From Chloroflexota bacterium (GTDB taxonomy: Bacteria; Chloroflexota; Anaerolineae; UBA1429), in NCBI GenBank assembly GCA_012729455.1, contig JAAYDC010000006.1:239674-303673 (forward strand): a stretch of DNA of 64,000 bases. The letters run 5' to 3'. The notes below the pieces were generated by a model. It saw only the letters and a list, made by a program, of their open reading frames with translations. It was not told where the DNA came from and ran no database searches. Below, in pieces: positions 8,883 through 18,366 of the stretch (positions are counted from its first letter, which is position 1; each line of letters begins with the position of its first letter). The position numbers and the translations under genes were made by a program.

Positions 8883-8897
8883 ATAGTTGGCTGGACC

Positions 8898-9614
8898 ATG
8901 TTAAAGTTTATCTCGGTTTTCTGGATCGATGCCGTCAGCGAGGCGGAATATACCGCCGCGACGCAAGCCATGGAGCAGATGATCATGCACCTGACGCTGC
9001 GCACGCCCAGCGCGCTGGAACATCCGCCTTTGAGGCTGCGCCTGTATGGCAACTGGTTCATCCCTGCCTTGATGCCGCATGCCCCCTACTGGGGCATCCA
9101 GTGGTATGTGGATCAAACCTACCAGGCTGAACTGGACCGCGTGATCGCCCCCGATCTGCTTGAGCTGATCCGCAAAGAACCCTGGCAGGAGGCGTCTCCG
9201 CATTATGACCTGGTGATGATCGACTTGCCGCTCACCGATATGCCCGCCCCGCTGGCGCGTTTGCGCTCGGACTATGCCACCCTCTCCAACAGCCTGCACG
9301 GCCTGGCGGCGGTGATTTCGGTCAACGAAGTGCGCAAACTGCACAGCCTGGAGCAGGAGGCCGGCATACGCCGTCTGGCGCGCCACGCTCTTGGGCATAT
9401 GCTGGGGGCGATTGATCTTGCTCGGCAGGAGCAGGTTGAACGGCGCGGCACCGAGATGCACTGCACCAACCGCTGCGTGATGCGCCACGCTGCCGATGCC
9501 GCCGAGCTGGCCGAACTGGCTCAGGATGAAGCCGCCCTGGAGTGGGATTTTTGCCCTCTGTGTACCCGCAGCCTGGATAGCCTGTTCAAACATGAAATAT
9601 TCTCAAGCAACTGA
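8898..9614 (+). CDS. archaemetzincin-like protein (M54 family relative) lacking the catalytic Glu
   Basis: The 238-residue protein follows the archaemetzincin plan: a strand ending in DLPLTD (109-114), then LAAVISVNEVRKL, a helix with H163-A-L-G-H167 and Gly170, and the family's cysteine signature HCTNRCVM (188-195) plus CPLC (219-222). Archaemetzincins have HExxHxxGxxH; here the catalytic glutamate is Ala164, and about 17 residues are inserted before the HC pair, where the third zinc ligand should be. Cysteines for the second zinc site are kept. It therefore looks like a structural zinc protein or inactive homologue. It lies 15 bp behind the 7202-8882 gene and 15 bp before the mannosidase, so probably in the same operon. 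Confidence 0.6.
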   Translation: MLKFISVFWIDAVSEAEYTAATQAMEQMIMHLTLRTPSALEHPPLRLRLYGNWFIPALMPHAPYWGIQWYVDQTYQAELDRVIAPDLLELIRKEPWQEASPHYDLVMIDLPLTDMPAPLARLRSDYATLSNSLHGLAAVISVNEVRKLHSLEQEAGIRRLARHALGHMLGAIDLARQEQVERRGTEMHCTNRCVMRHAADAAELAELAQDEAALEWDFCPLCTRSLDSLFKHEIFSSN

Positions 9615-9629
9615 CCCAGGAGGATCCCC

Positions 9630-12600
9630 ATGCGCCTGACATTACGCCGCCTGAGCGCTCGCCTTGCCGAGGTCAACAGCCGCATCGCCCGCCGGGTGGC
9701 GCCCATCACCGGCTGGCGCCTCCTGCCAGAAGCTGAGACGACCCGCCAGATCCCCGCCGATGATGACCCGCGCTGGCAGCCCTTTGCTATTGGCGATTGG
9801 TGGGGCGCCGACGAGAACCTCACGCACGCTTGGTTTGCATGTGAGGTAGCCCGCCGAATGGGGCGCCGAAGCAGCCCTGCGGCTGCGCCTGGGTGAGACC
9901 AACCGGCGCGAATACCCCGAGGCACTGGCTTATCTCGATGGCCAGCCGCACCAGGGGATCGACCGCAACCACGAGATCCTGCGCCTGGATAGCGATTCGG
10001 CCGGCAAAAAGCTCCGGGTGGCACTGGAGGCCTGGCGCGGACGCAACTATAGCGCCGAACGCTTCTGGCAGGCTGACCTGGTATGCCTCGATGAGGTTGC
10101 CAACGCCTTTTACTATGACGCCCTGGTGGCGCTCGAGGTAAGCAAGATCCTGCCCGAAACCGACTATACCCGCATCCGCCTGCTGGATATCCTCGAGCGT
10201 GCTATCGCCCAAATCGATTACTCTGAGCCGATTGGCGACGCCTTTTATGCCAGCCTCGTGCAAGCCCAAAACACCCTGCGGGAGCTGCTCGCGGCCGAAC
10301 AGCTGGCCCCAAACGCGAAAAGGTGTGCGCCATCGGGCACGCCCACATCGATGTGGCCTGGCTATGGCCTTTGGCCCAAACCCGCCAGAAGACGGCGCGC
10401 ACCTTTAGCACCGCCCTGCGCATGATGGAGCGTTACCCGAGTTACCGCTTTATCTCCAGCCAGGCGCAGCTGTATCAGTACATCCAGCAGGATTACCCCG
10501 AGGTGCTTGCTCAGATCCAGGAGCGCGTGCGCGAGGGGCGCTGGGAGGTCAACGGCGGCACCTGGGTCGAAATGGACACCAACGTTACCAGCGGTGAATC
10601 GCTGGTACGCCAGTTCCTTTACGGTCGGCAGTTTTTCCGCGAGCTCTTTGGTCAGGATGGCACCATCCTGTGGCTGCCGGACGTCTTTGGGTACAGCGGT
10701 GCCTTGCCGCAAATCATCCAGCAGGCCGGCATGCGCTACTTTATGACTACCAAGATCAGCTGGAACCAGTATAACCGCTTCCCCTACGACACCTTTTACT
10801 GGCAGGGCATCGACGGCACTCGGGTGCTGACTCACTTTGCCACCACGCCCTCGGATACCTGGTTTTATACCTATAACGGCTACCTGCGCCCAAAGGAGGT
10901 ACAGGGCACCTGGGATGCCAACTCCGGACACGCTTTTACCGATGAAGTGCTGATGAGCTATGGCTTTGGCGATGGCGGCGGCGGCCCAACCCCCGACATG
11001 GTCGAGCAGGGCGTCCGGTTGGCCAACACCCCCGGCGCGCCTCAGTTGGTGATGGATACCGCCCAGGCCTTTTTCGAGCGCCTGGAAGACAAGGTGGCCG
11101 ATAAAGCGTTGCCGGTGTGGAACGGCGAGCTCTATCTCGAATATCACCGCGGCACGCTCACCTCACAGGCCCAAAACAAGCGTGCGAACCGCAAGAGCGA
11201 GATCCTCTACCACCAGGCAGAGGCGGTAGCCGCCGCCGCGGCGCTGCTGGGCGAGCCCTATCCCTCTCAGGAGCTGCTGCGCGGCTGGCGCCTGATTCTG
11301 CTCAACCAGTTTCACGATATTCTGCCGGGCTCATCGATCCGCCCAGTGTATGAGGACTGCACACGTGACTATGCCGAGATCCGCGCCATCGGCGAGCAAG
11401 TGCGCGACGGATCCGCCGCGGCCATCGCGCGGCGCGCCACCAACGATTCGCACGCCCTCGTGGTGTTCAACACCAACAGCTTTGCGCTGACCGACCTGGT
11501 GACGCTGAGCACTCCCGAAGGCCTGGCAACGCCGGTACTGATCGACTGCAGCACTGGCAACCGCCTGTTGATCCAGGCGGTCGAGCATGGCTGGCTGGCG
11601 CTGGTGCCGGATATTCCCGCTTACGGCTACAAGGTGCTGGCCTGGCAAGACGCTGCGGGTACGGTAAAAGTAGAGGTTCCCGGTGAGTTGACCGTTTCAT
11701 CCAGCCACATCGAGACCCCCTTCCTGCGCCTGATGCTGGCTCCGGACGGCTCGCTGGCGAGCTGTTATGACAAGCACGCCCAGCGCGAGGTGCTGGCAGA
11801 CGGTCAGCGCGGCAACCTGCTGCAGGCTTTTGAAGACAAACCGCTCGGCAACGATGCCTGGATATCGACATTTTTTACCTTGACAAGTGCTGGGAGATCG
11901 ACGACCTCGAGAGCATTCGCGTGGTGGAAAGCGGTCCGCTAAGGGTCAGCCTCGAGCTGGTGCGTCGCTGGCGCCACTCGTGCATTACCCAGCGCATCCA
12001 CGCCTACCAGCACACCACGCGCATCGATTTCGATACCGAGGTCGACTGGCACGAACACCACATCCTCCTAAAGGCCGCCTTCCCAGCTGCCATTCACAGC
12101 ACCAGCGCCACCTACGAGATCCAGTTCGGCGCCCTCGAGCGCCCCACCCACTGGAACACCTCGTGGGATTACGCGCGCTTTGAGGTGTGCGGGCATCGCT
12201 GGGCTGACCTCTCGGAGGGCGACTATGGCGTGAGCCTGCTCAACGACTGCAAGTACGGCCACGACATCAAAGACAACGTCCTGCGTCTGACGCTGATCAA
12301 GTCAGCCACCTCGCCGACCCAGAGGCGGACCAGGGGTTACATCGCTTTACCTATGCGCTCCTTCTGCACCAGGGTGACTGGCGCAGCCAAACGGTCGCAC
12401 AGGCTGCCATGCTCAACAACCCGCCCTTTGCCTTCGTTGCGCGCGGTAATGGCACTACTGCCGACCTGCCGGCAGCCGTGAGTCTGGTTTTGTGCAGCAG
12501 CGCGCATGTGGTGGTGGATACCATCAAGCAGGCCGAGGATGGTAACGGGTTGATCGTGCGCATGTACGAGGCATATGGCCAGCGCGGACCGGTAACTCTC

Positions 12601-12741
12601 GCCTTTGCCAGGCCGATCCGCCGGGCAATTTTGTGCAACCTGATCGAGGAAAATGGCGAGGATCTGCGCACCGAGGGCAAGAGCCTGACCCTCAGCCTGA
12701 CGCCGTATCAGCTGCGCTCGCTGCGCGTTGAGCTGTTATAG
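9630..12741 (+). pseudogene. alpha-mannosidase, glycoside hydrolase family 38, four frameshifts
   Basis: Five frame segments join into one ~1035-residue GH38 enzyme, which removes alpha-linked mannose. The N-terminal domain is in the first two segments. The catalytic domain begins with CAIGHAHIDVAWLWPLAQT (zinc-binding His and Asp) and carries the nucleophile motif LWLPDVFGYSGALPQI; QFHDILPGSSI follows. C-terminal beta-domains run to 12741. Joins are needed near 9855, 10312, 11862 and 12317; at 10312, 11862 and 12317 one base appears missing, mostly in G/C-rich contexts. All motifs are intact, so the shifts are recent or are sequence errors. Its stop overlaps the convergent purN stop by a few bases. 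It closes the operon starting at 7202. Confidence 0.85.
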
Positions 12742-13344
12742 CTCGGGGAGGCTTTTCAGCACGTCGCGAATCGCCGCCGGGTAAATACAATGCTCGGCGG
12801 CGTGCATGCGCGCCTCCAGCGTCTCCAAGGTGTCTTCCGGAAGGATCGGCACCTCGACTTGGCTCACCACCGGCCCCTCGTCGACGCCTTCATCCGGCGC
12901 ATAATGCACCATGATGCCGGTGTGGCGGATTTCGCCGCGCTGATAAGCCTCATAGGCTCGCTGGATGGCGTGCATACCCGGGAATGTGCCGGGCAACGCC
13001 GGGTGAATGTTGATCACGCGCCGTTCGTAGCGCCCTAAAAACGCCATACTCAGGATGTGCATCCAGCCGGCTAGCACCACCAGGTCGGGGCAGTAGGGCG
13101 CGAGCAGGGTTGCCAAGTCGGCGTCATACTCGCGGCGGTTGCGGCCTTCGACCACATAGGGCTTGAGGGGATGATAGATCGCCGGGATACCGCGCTGCAG
13201 AGCACGCCCCAGGGCGCCGGCATCTTTGCGGTTGACCAGCACCACCGCCACACGCACATCCTCCAGCTCCCCCGAGGCACACGCATCCATAATAGCCTGC
13301 AGGTTGGAGCCATTGCCTGAAGCCAGCACCGCCAGGCGTCTCAA
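12736..13344 (-). CDS. purN: phosphoribosylglycinamide formyltransferase 1
   Basis: This 202-residue enzyme transfers the formyl group of 10-formyltetrahydrofolate to GAR in purine synthesis. The phosphate-binding loop ASGNGSNLQA (8-17), the catalytic Asn112 and His114 in INIHPALPGTFPG, and Asp151 in YAPDEGVDEGP match the PurN active site. Length is as expected. It is the last gene of the purine operon and overlaps the end of purM by 4 bp (ATGA), so translation is coupled. Confidence 0.95.
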   Translation of the reverse strand: MRRLAVLASGNGSNLQAIMDACASGELEDVRVAVVLVNRKDAGALGRALQRGIPAIYHPLKPYVVEGRNRREYDADLATLLAPYCPDLVVLAGWMHILSMAFLGRYERRVINIHPALPGTFPGMHAIQRAYEAYQRGEIRHTGIMVHYAPDEGVDEGPVVSQVEVPILPEDTLETLEARMHAAEHCIYPAAIRDVLKSLPEL

Positions 13345-14369
13345 CGCAGCACCACCCGTTCGTCACCTGCGGTTGCGACCACCCGCCCGATTTGGCGGGC
13401 AGTGTCGCCAGCGGCGGCGATGGCTGCCTCAGCGTCACCGGCTGCCACCACGGCAACCATACCAATGCCCATGTTAAAGACGCGGTACATCTCGTCGTGG
13501 TCGATGTGTCCCTCGCGTTCGATCAGCCTGAAGAGCTCGGGTGCTTCCCAGTTTCCGCGCTCCAGCTCGATGCCCAGCCCATCCGGCAGGATACGCGGCA
13601 GGTTATCGATAAACCCGCCGCCGGTAATGTGCGCTAACCCCTTGACGCTCACCTGTGCGCGCAGCCGGCGCACGTCGTCGAGGTAGGACCGATGCGGACG
13701 CACCAAGGCATCGCCCAGCGGTTCACCCAGCAACTCGGCATACATGCCATAGGTTTCGGCCGGAAACACACGCCGGATGAGGCTAAAGCCGTTGGTGTGC
13801 GGACCGCTGGAGGGCAGCCCGACCAACATATCGCCTTCGGCTATCGTAGAGCCGTCGATCATGTTGGCACGGTTGACCAGCCCCACAATGGTACCAACCA
13901 GGTCGAGCTCGCCGGGCAGATAGACGCCGGGCATTTCGGCCGTTTCGCCGCCCAAAAGTGCACAGCCGGCCTCACGGCAGGCCGCCGCCGCCCCCGAGAC
14001 CACCTCAGCCACCAGCTGCGGGTCGAGCTCGGGCATGGCGATGTAATCCAGGAAAAAGAGCGGCTCGGCGCCCTGCACGAGGATGTCGTTAACGCAATGG
14101 TTGACGATGTCCATCCCCAGGCTTTGGTAGCTGCCCAGAGCGCTCGCTACCATCGTCTTAGTGCCCACCCCATCGGTGGAAGCCACCAGGGTGGGCGCAT
14201 CCATCTCCTTTAACCGCGAGACATCATATAACCCGCCAAAGGCGCCGATCCCCAACAGCACCTCGGGACCATAGGTCGAGCGGACTGCCTGGCTCATCAG
14301 GCGTACGACCTGGTTACCGGCATCCAGGTTGATGCCAGCTGCCCGATATGCGTTCGCGCTAGGGGTCAT
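13341..14369 (-). CDS. purM: phosphoribosylformylglycinamidine cyclo-ligase (AIR synthase)
   Basis: The 342-residue protein closes FGAM to aminoimidazole ribotide using ATP. It shows the PurM features LLGIGAFGGLYDV, TDGVGTK (substrate/Mg loop), NHCVNDILVQGAEPLFFLDYI, LLGGETAEMPG and HITGGGFIDNLPR. Length is typical. It begins 1 bp after the purD stop and overlaps purN, so it sits in the tightly packed distal half of the operon. Confidence 0.95.
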   Translation of the reverse strand: MTPSANAYRAAGINLDAGNQVVRLMSQAVRSTYGPEVLLGIGAFGGLYDVSRLKEMDAPTLVASTDGVGTKTMVASALGSYQSLGMDIVNHCVNDILVQGAEPLFFLDYIAMPELDPQLVAEVVSGAAAACREAGCALLGGETAEMPGVYLPGELDLVGTIVGLVNRANMIDGSTIAEGDMLVGLPSSGPHTNGFSLIRRVFPAETYGMYAELLGEPLGDALVRPHRSYLDDVRRLRAQVSVKGLAHITGGGFIDNLPRILPDGLGIELERGNWEAPELFRLIEREGHIDHDEMYRVFNMGIGMVAVVAAGDAEAAIAAAGDTARQIGRVVATAGDERVVLR

Positions 14370-14370
14370 T

Positions 14371-15651
14371 TTATACCTCCCGTGCCAAGCCTTTGGCTGC
14401 TATATCGTGACGATAGCGCATATCCTGCCAGCGGATCATCCCGGCAGCGCGATAAGCCAGCTGTTGAGCGCTAGCCAGATCGTCCGCCACGGCCGTCACG
14501 CCCAAAACACGTCCGCCAGCGGTAACGACCTGGTCGTCCTCGCGGCGGGTGCCGGCGTGAAAGACAGTCACCTCGGACAAGGCTTCGGCCTCTGCAAGGC
14601 CAGTGATCAGGACGCCCTTGCGATAACTGCCCGGGTAGCCTCCCGCGGCGAGTACCACACACACCGCGCTGGCATCCTTCCAGACAATCGGCAGCTGTGC
14701 CAGGGTGCCGTTCAGACACGCCTGCATCACCTGCACCAGGCTGGTCTCGAGCAACGGCAGGATCACCTGCGTTTCCGGGTCGCCAAAGCGGCAGTTGAAC
14801 TCGAGCACATGGATATCCTGCTCCCCGAGCATCAGGCCGGCGTACAGCACGCCCTTGTATGGGGTGCCGCGCGCTGCCATGCCATCTAGCACGGGCTGCA
14901 GCACACGCTGGCGCACAAAGCCGAGCTGGGCATCGTCCAGGAGCGGCGCCGGCGCATAGGCGCCCATCCCGCCAGTGTTGGGGCCGCGATCGCCGTCATA
15001 GGCGGCTTTATGGTCCTGCGCCAGGACCATCGGCACCGCGACAGTGCCATCGCAAAAGGCCAGCACCGAAACTTCCTGACCGCTTAGGAACTCTTCGATC
15101 ACCACCTCGTCGCCAGCAGCGCCAAAATCCCGAGCACGCATGATGCTATCCAGGGCGGCACGCGCCTCGTCATGGGTCTGGCAGATGATCACACCCTTGC
15201 CGGCCGCCAGACCGGTGGCCTTGACCACCAGCGGCAACGGCTGGGTTTGGGCATATTCCCAGGCAGCCTCGTATGCGTCAAACGCGCGGTGCGCAGCGGT
15301 GGGAATGCCGTTTTCGACCATGAACTGTTTGCTAAAGACCTTGGAGCCCTCCAGCTGGGCAGCCGCGGCGACTGGTCCAAAAGCCGCGACGCCCTCCTGC
15401 TGCAGGCGGTCGACCAGTCCGAGCGCCAGCGGCACCTCGGGGCCAACTACCACCAGGTCGATCGCCTCGCGGCACGCAAAATCTGTGAGGCCGGCCAGGT
15501 CATCGGCTGCCAGCGGTACCGTCTGGGCCAGACTGTCCGTACCGCCATTGCCCGGGGCGATATAGAGCTCGCCCGCCTCAGGGCAGTGCCGCAACGCCCA
15601 CAGCAGGGCGTGTTCGCGTCCGCCAGAACCGACTACCAGGATGCGTATCAC
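14371..15651 (-). CDS. purD: phosphoribosylamine-glycine ligase (GAR synthetase)
   Basis: This 426-residue ATP-grasp ligase joins glycine to phosphoribosylamine. The N-terminal VVGSGGREHALLW, the ATP-grasp elements PLVVKATGLAAGKGV and EEFLSGQEVSVLAF, the DHKAAYDGDRGPNTGGMGAYAPAP loop (in part) and the metal-binding EFNCRFGDPETQ are all present. Length fits. Start and stop overlap or abut purF and purM (ATGA overlap with purF). Confidence 0.95.
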   Translation of the reverse strand: MIRILVVGSGGREHALLWALRHCPEAGELYIAPGNGGTDSLAQTVPLAADDLAGLTDFACREAIDLVVVGPEVPLALGLVDRLQQEGVAAFGPVAAAAQLEGSKVFSKQFMVENGIPTAAHRAFDAYEAAWEYAQTQPLPLVVKATGLAAGKGVIICQTHDEARAALDSIMRARDFGAAGDEVVIEEFLSGQEVSVLAFCDGTVAVPMVLAQDHKAAYDGDRGPNTGGMGAYAPAPLLDDAQLGFVRQRVLQPVLDGMAARGTPYKGVLYAGLMLGEQDIHVLEFNCRFGDPETQVILPLLETSLVQVMQACLNGTLAQLPIVWKDASAVCVVLAAGGYPGSYRKGVLITGLAEAEALSEVTVFHAGTRREDDQVVTAGGRVLGVTAVADDLASAQQLAYRAAGMIRWQDMRYRHDIAAKGLAREV

Positions 15652-17102
15652 GAGCTGCCCGCCCCCGACTGTGATTCTTTGGGCACGAATCCGCCTGCCT
15701 TTTGTCGGAAGAGATACTCACCGCTGAAACAGGCCACGCAAAAGTTGCCCTGCGGGCGCGCGGCAGCCTTGATCATGCCGTCGATACTGAGGAACCCGAG
15801 TGTATCCGCTCCCACCATCTGACGGATCCCTTCGACCGACATGCGGTGGGCGATCAGCTCGTCATAGGTAGCCATGTCGACCCCCATAAAGCAGGGATGC
15901 TCGATCGGCGCCGAGGAGATGCGCAGATGCACTTCGGCCGCACCGGCCGCGCGCAGCATATCCACAATCGGCTTGCTGGTGGTGCCGCGCACGATCGAGT
16001 CATCCACCACCACCAGGCGTTTGCCCGCCAGCACGCGGCTGAGAGTGTTGAACTTTAATGCCACACCGGCTTTGCGCAGGTGGTCATCGGGCTGGATAAA
16101 GGTACGCCCGATATAGCGGTTCTTTACAAAACCCTCGGAATAGGGGATGCCCGATTCGAGGGCATAACCGATGGCATGCGCCGTAGCAGAATCCGGCACG
16201 CCCATCACCAGATCAGCCTCGACAGGATGCTCGCGCGCAAGCTCGCGCCCCAGTTCCTGGCGTACTTCGTGGATCAGTTGCCCGTCGATGATGCTGTCGG
16301 GGCGCGCAAAATAGATGTATTCAAAGATGCACAGATTAGGCTTGCCGGCAGGCACGCCCTGGATGATGCGCATGCCGTCTTTATCGACGATGACGATCTC
16401 GCCGGGCTGGATCTCGCGGATCTCGCTCGCCCCAAGGGTCTGCAAGGCACACGTTTCGGAGGCGATCATCCAGCCTTGATGGAGCTTGCCGACCGAGAGC
16501 GGACGGAAACCCCACGGGTCGCGCACGCCGTACAGCGCGTCGCGGGTGAGGATCGTCAGGCAATAAGCGCCCATCGCCTTTTCCATCAGCTGCTTGATGC
16601 GCTCGAGCCAGGTATCGCCCGTACTGCCCACCAGCACCTGCAACAGCGTCTCGGTGTCGGATTTGGAGGTCAGCCCCACCCCGCGCGCAAAGAGCTCCTG
16701 GCGCAGCTCGCCCGAGTTGACCAGGTTGCCATTGTGTGAGATGGCGATCGGCCCGAGGGCGGATTCGAGGCGAAACGGCCCGGCGCTGACGCGACGCGAT
16801 GAATCGGCCGTCGAGTAACGCACATGGCCGATGCCGATATGGCCCTGGAGGGGCGCCAGGTTGGTCTCGTTAAAAACCTGCGAAACCAGTCCCATCTCTT
16901 TATAGATCGTCAGGTTCTGTCCATCCGAGACGGCAATGCCGGCCGATTCCTGGCCGCGGTGTTGCAGGGCATAGAGGGCGAAAAAGGTCAGGCGCGCTGC
17001 ATCTGCGCCGGGCAAATAGATGCCAAATACCCCGCACTCTTCGTGCGGATGATCATCCGCGCTTGCCTCCGGCGCACAAGCCAGCAGGTGAGGTTCGATC
17101 AC
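15648..17102 (-). CDS. purF: amidophosphoribosyltransferase
   Basis: The committed step of purine synthesis: glutamine-dependent formation of phosphoribosylamine from PRPP. The 484-residue protein begins with a 22-residue propeptide that must be removed to expose the nucleophile Cys23 in HEECGVFGIY. The glutaminase half contains IGHVRYSTAD and ISHNGNLVN; the transferase half contains the PRPP motif RLVVVDDSIVRGTT. Cysteines in NLCIFEYIYF, EHPCFMG and CVACFSGEYLF match the four ligands of the iron-sulfur cluster of Bacillus-type enzymes, so it should be oxygen-sensitive, fitting an anaerobe. It overlaps purE and purD by 4 bp each. Confidence 0.95.
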   Translation of the reverse strand: MIEPHLLACAPEASADDHPHEECGVFGIYLPGADAARLTFFALYALQHRGQESAGIAVSDGQNLTIYKEMGLVSQVFNETNLAPLQGHIGIGHVRYSTADSSRRVSAGPFRLESALGPIAISHNGNLVNSGELRQELFARGVGLTSKSDTETLLQVLVGSTGDTWLERIKQLMEKAMGAYCLTILTRDALYGVRDPWGFRPLSVGKLHQGWMIASETCALQTLGASEIREIQPGEIVIVDKDGMRIIQGVPAGKPNLCIFEYIYFARPDSIIDGQLIHEVRQELGRELAREHPVEADLVMGVPDSATAHAIGYALESGIPYSEGFVKNRYIGRTFIQPDDHLRKAGVALKFNTLSRVLAGKRLVVVDDSIVRGTTSKPIVDMLRAAGAAEVHLRISSAPIEHPCFMGVDMATYDELIAHRMSVEGIRQMVGADTLGFLSIDGMIKAAARPQGNFCVACFSGEYLFRQKAGGFVPKESQSGAGSS

Positions 17103-17572
17103 AAGTAACTCCTATCTGCCGCGATCACGGCGTCCGTCATCTCTTGTTGATATTGGGCTACGCGTGCGCGCAGGGCTTCATCGCTCAGCGCCAGGATCTT
17201 GGCGGCCGCCAGGGCGGCATTTTCGGGTTCGGTAACCACCATTGGGGCCACCCCGCTGGGCATGCGCAGCGACGAGTAGAGGTCGGCCCCGCCAAAGGCG
17301 GTGCTGGGAGGCGGACAGGCGATTACCGGGAAGGTGACGTTGGCATCCACCATGCCGCTGAGGGCATTCGAGCGCCCGGCGATGGTCACCAGCACGGTTG
17401 GTTCATCGGCCGAAAGGCCAGAGATAATCCCCAACAGATGCTGCACGCTTTTGTGGGCCGAGGCCACCCGCACCTGGTAGGGGATGGCAAACCGCTCGAG
17501 GGTCGCCTTGATCTTTACCGCGATCTCGTCGTCGGCCTTGGATCCCATCAGGATCAATACCCGTCCCGCCAT
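17099..17572 (-). CDS. purE: AIR carboxylase, PurE class II (animal-like)
   Basis: This 157-residue protein carboxylates AIR. Class I PurE needs PurK and uses the N5 intermediate; class II uses CO2 directly. The sequence has class II marks: SAHKS in place of SAHRTP, VTIAGRSNALSGMVDANVT, FPVIACPPP and DLYSSLRMPSG, which resemble the PurE half of animal PAICS. No purK is present in the operon, consistent with a one-step CO2-dependent reaction. The gene follows purC by 18 bp, in the same order as the two domains of animal PAICS, and overlaps purF. Class II assignment is from motifs only. Confidence 0.88.
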   Translation of the reverse strand: MAGRVLILMGSKADDEIAVKIKATLERFAIPYQVRVASAHKSVQHLLGIISGLSADEPTVLVTIAGRSNALSGMVDANVTFPVIACPPPSTAFGGADLYSSLRMPSGVAPMVVTEPENAALAAAKILALSDEALRARVAQYQQEMTDAVIAADRSYL

Positions 17573-17590
17573 CGTAACCTCCTCAGCCGA

Positions 17591-18352
17591 TTACTCTTCG
17601 ACGAACTGGTCGGTCAGGTCGGCTACTTGCTGATATTTGATCAACAGCTCGCGCAGGCGCTCATCTGTGACCTCGGGCATGTTGCGATAGATCTGTTTGT
17701 CGAGCATCTTGTTCTTGTCGCCGCCCGGCCAGATGCGCCAGGAGTCGTTATCGATCACATCCGCCACCATCAGGCGGCCGTTTTGGTCGCGCCCGAACTC
17801 GATCTTGCAATCCACCAGGGTCACATCCTGAGCAGCCCATTCGCGCTCGAGGATCTCGAACACCCTGCGGCCCGTCTCGTGCATAAAGGCGATCTCATCG
17901 GCAGTCGCCAACCCCAGATCCTGGATCTCTGCATCTGTGACCTGCGGATCGTGGCGGGCATCGTCCTTTAAAAAGGTCTCGACCAGGACCGGGTCAAAGC
18001 GGTCTCCCTCGGACGAGCCCAGCACACGCTTGAGGTACGAGCCGGTAGCGATACGGCGCATGACCACCTCGAGCGGTACCATCGTGCAGCGGTTCACCAG
18101 GTTGATGTTGGGCGCCACCATGCCGATATAGTGCGTGCGGATGCCCTCCAGCTCGAGCAGGTAAAAGACGTTCGAGTTAGTGCGGCACGCCAGAATGCCC
18201 TTGCCAGGCAGCTCGTTGCGGCGCGCGCCATCGCCGGCGGTGATACCATCTTTGTGCAGCATATACACCAGATGATCTTTACCCGGGAAGGCATAGATGA
18301 CCTTGGTCTTGCCCTCTGCCAGTTTGTCGCCAAATTCGATTCCGGACGTCAT
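17591..18352 (-). CDS. purC: SAICAR synthase (animal PAICS-like)
   Basis: The 253-residue ligase joins aspartate to CAIR. It has LAEGKTKVIYAF near the start, KDGITAGDGARRNEL, RRIATGSYLKR, FLKDDARHDPQ, VDCKIEFGRDQNG and VADVIDNDSWRIWPGGD. The last two resemble the SAICAR synthase half of animal PAICS more than the classical enterobacterial enzyme. I chose the ATG at 18352 because a strong GGGAG site stands 8 bp before it; an in-frame ATG at 18367 overlaps the purB stop but lacks a good site. It lies between purB and purE. Confidence 0.9.
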   Translation of the reverse strand: MTSGIEFGDKLAEGKTKVIYAFPGKDHLVYMLHKDGITAGDGARRNELPGKGILACRTNSNVFYLLELEGIRTHYIGMVAPNINLVNRCTMVPLEVVMRRIATGSYLKRVLGSSEGDRFDPVLVETFLKDDARHDPQVTDAEIQDLGLATADEIAFMHETGRRVFEILEREWAAQDVTLVDCKIEFGRDQNGRLMVADVIDNDSWRIWPGGDKNKMLDKQIYRNMPEVTDERLRELLIKYQQVADLTDQFVEE

Positions 18353-18366
18353 GCTTTTATCTCCCA

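Noticed and set aside
12728..12746. Small hairpin at the GH38/purN convergent ends as terminator
   Set aside because: The stem is only 5 bp with no T-tract, too weak to call.
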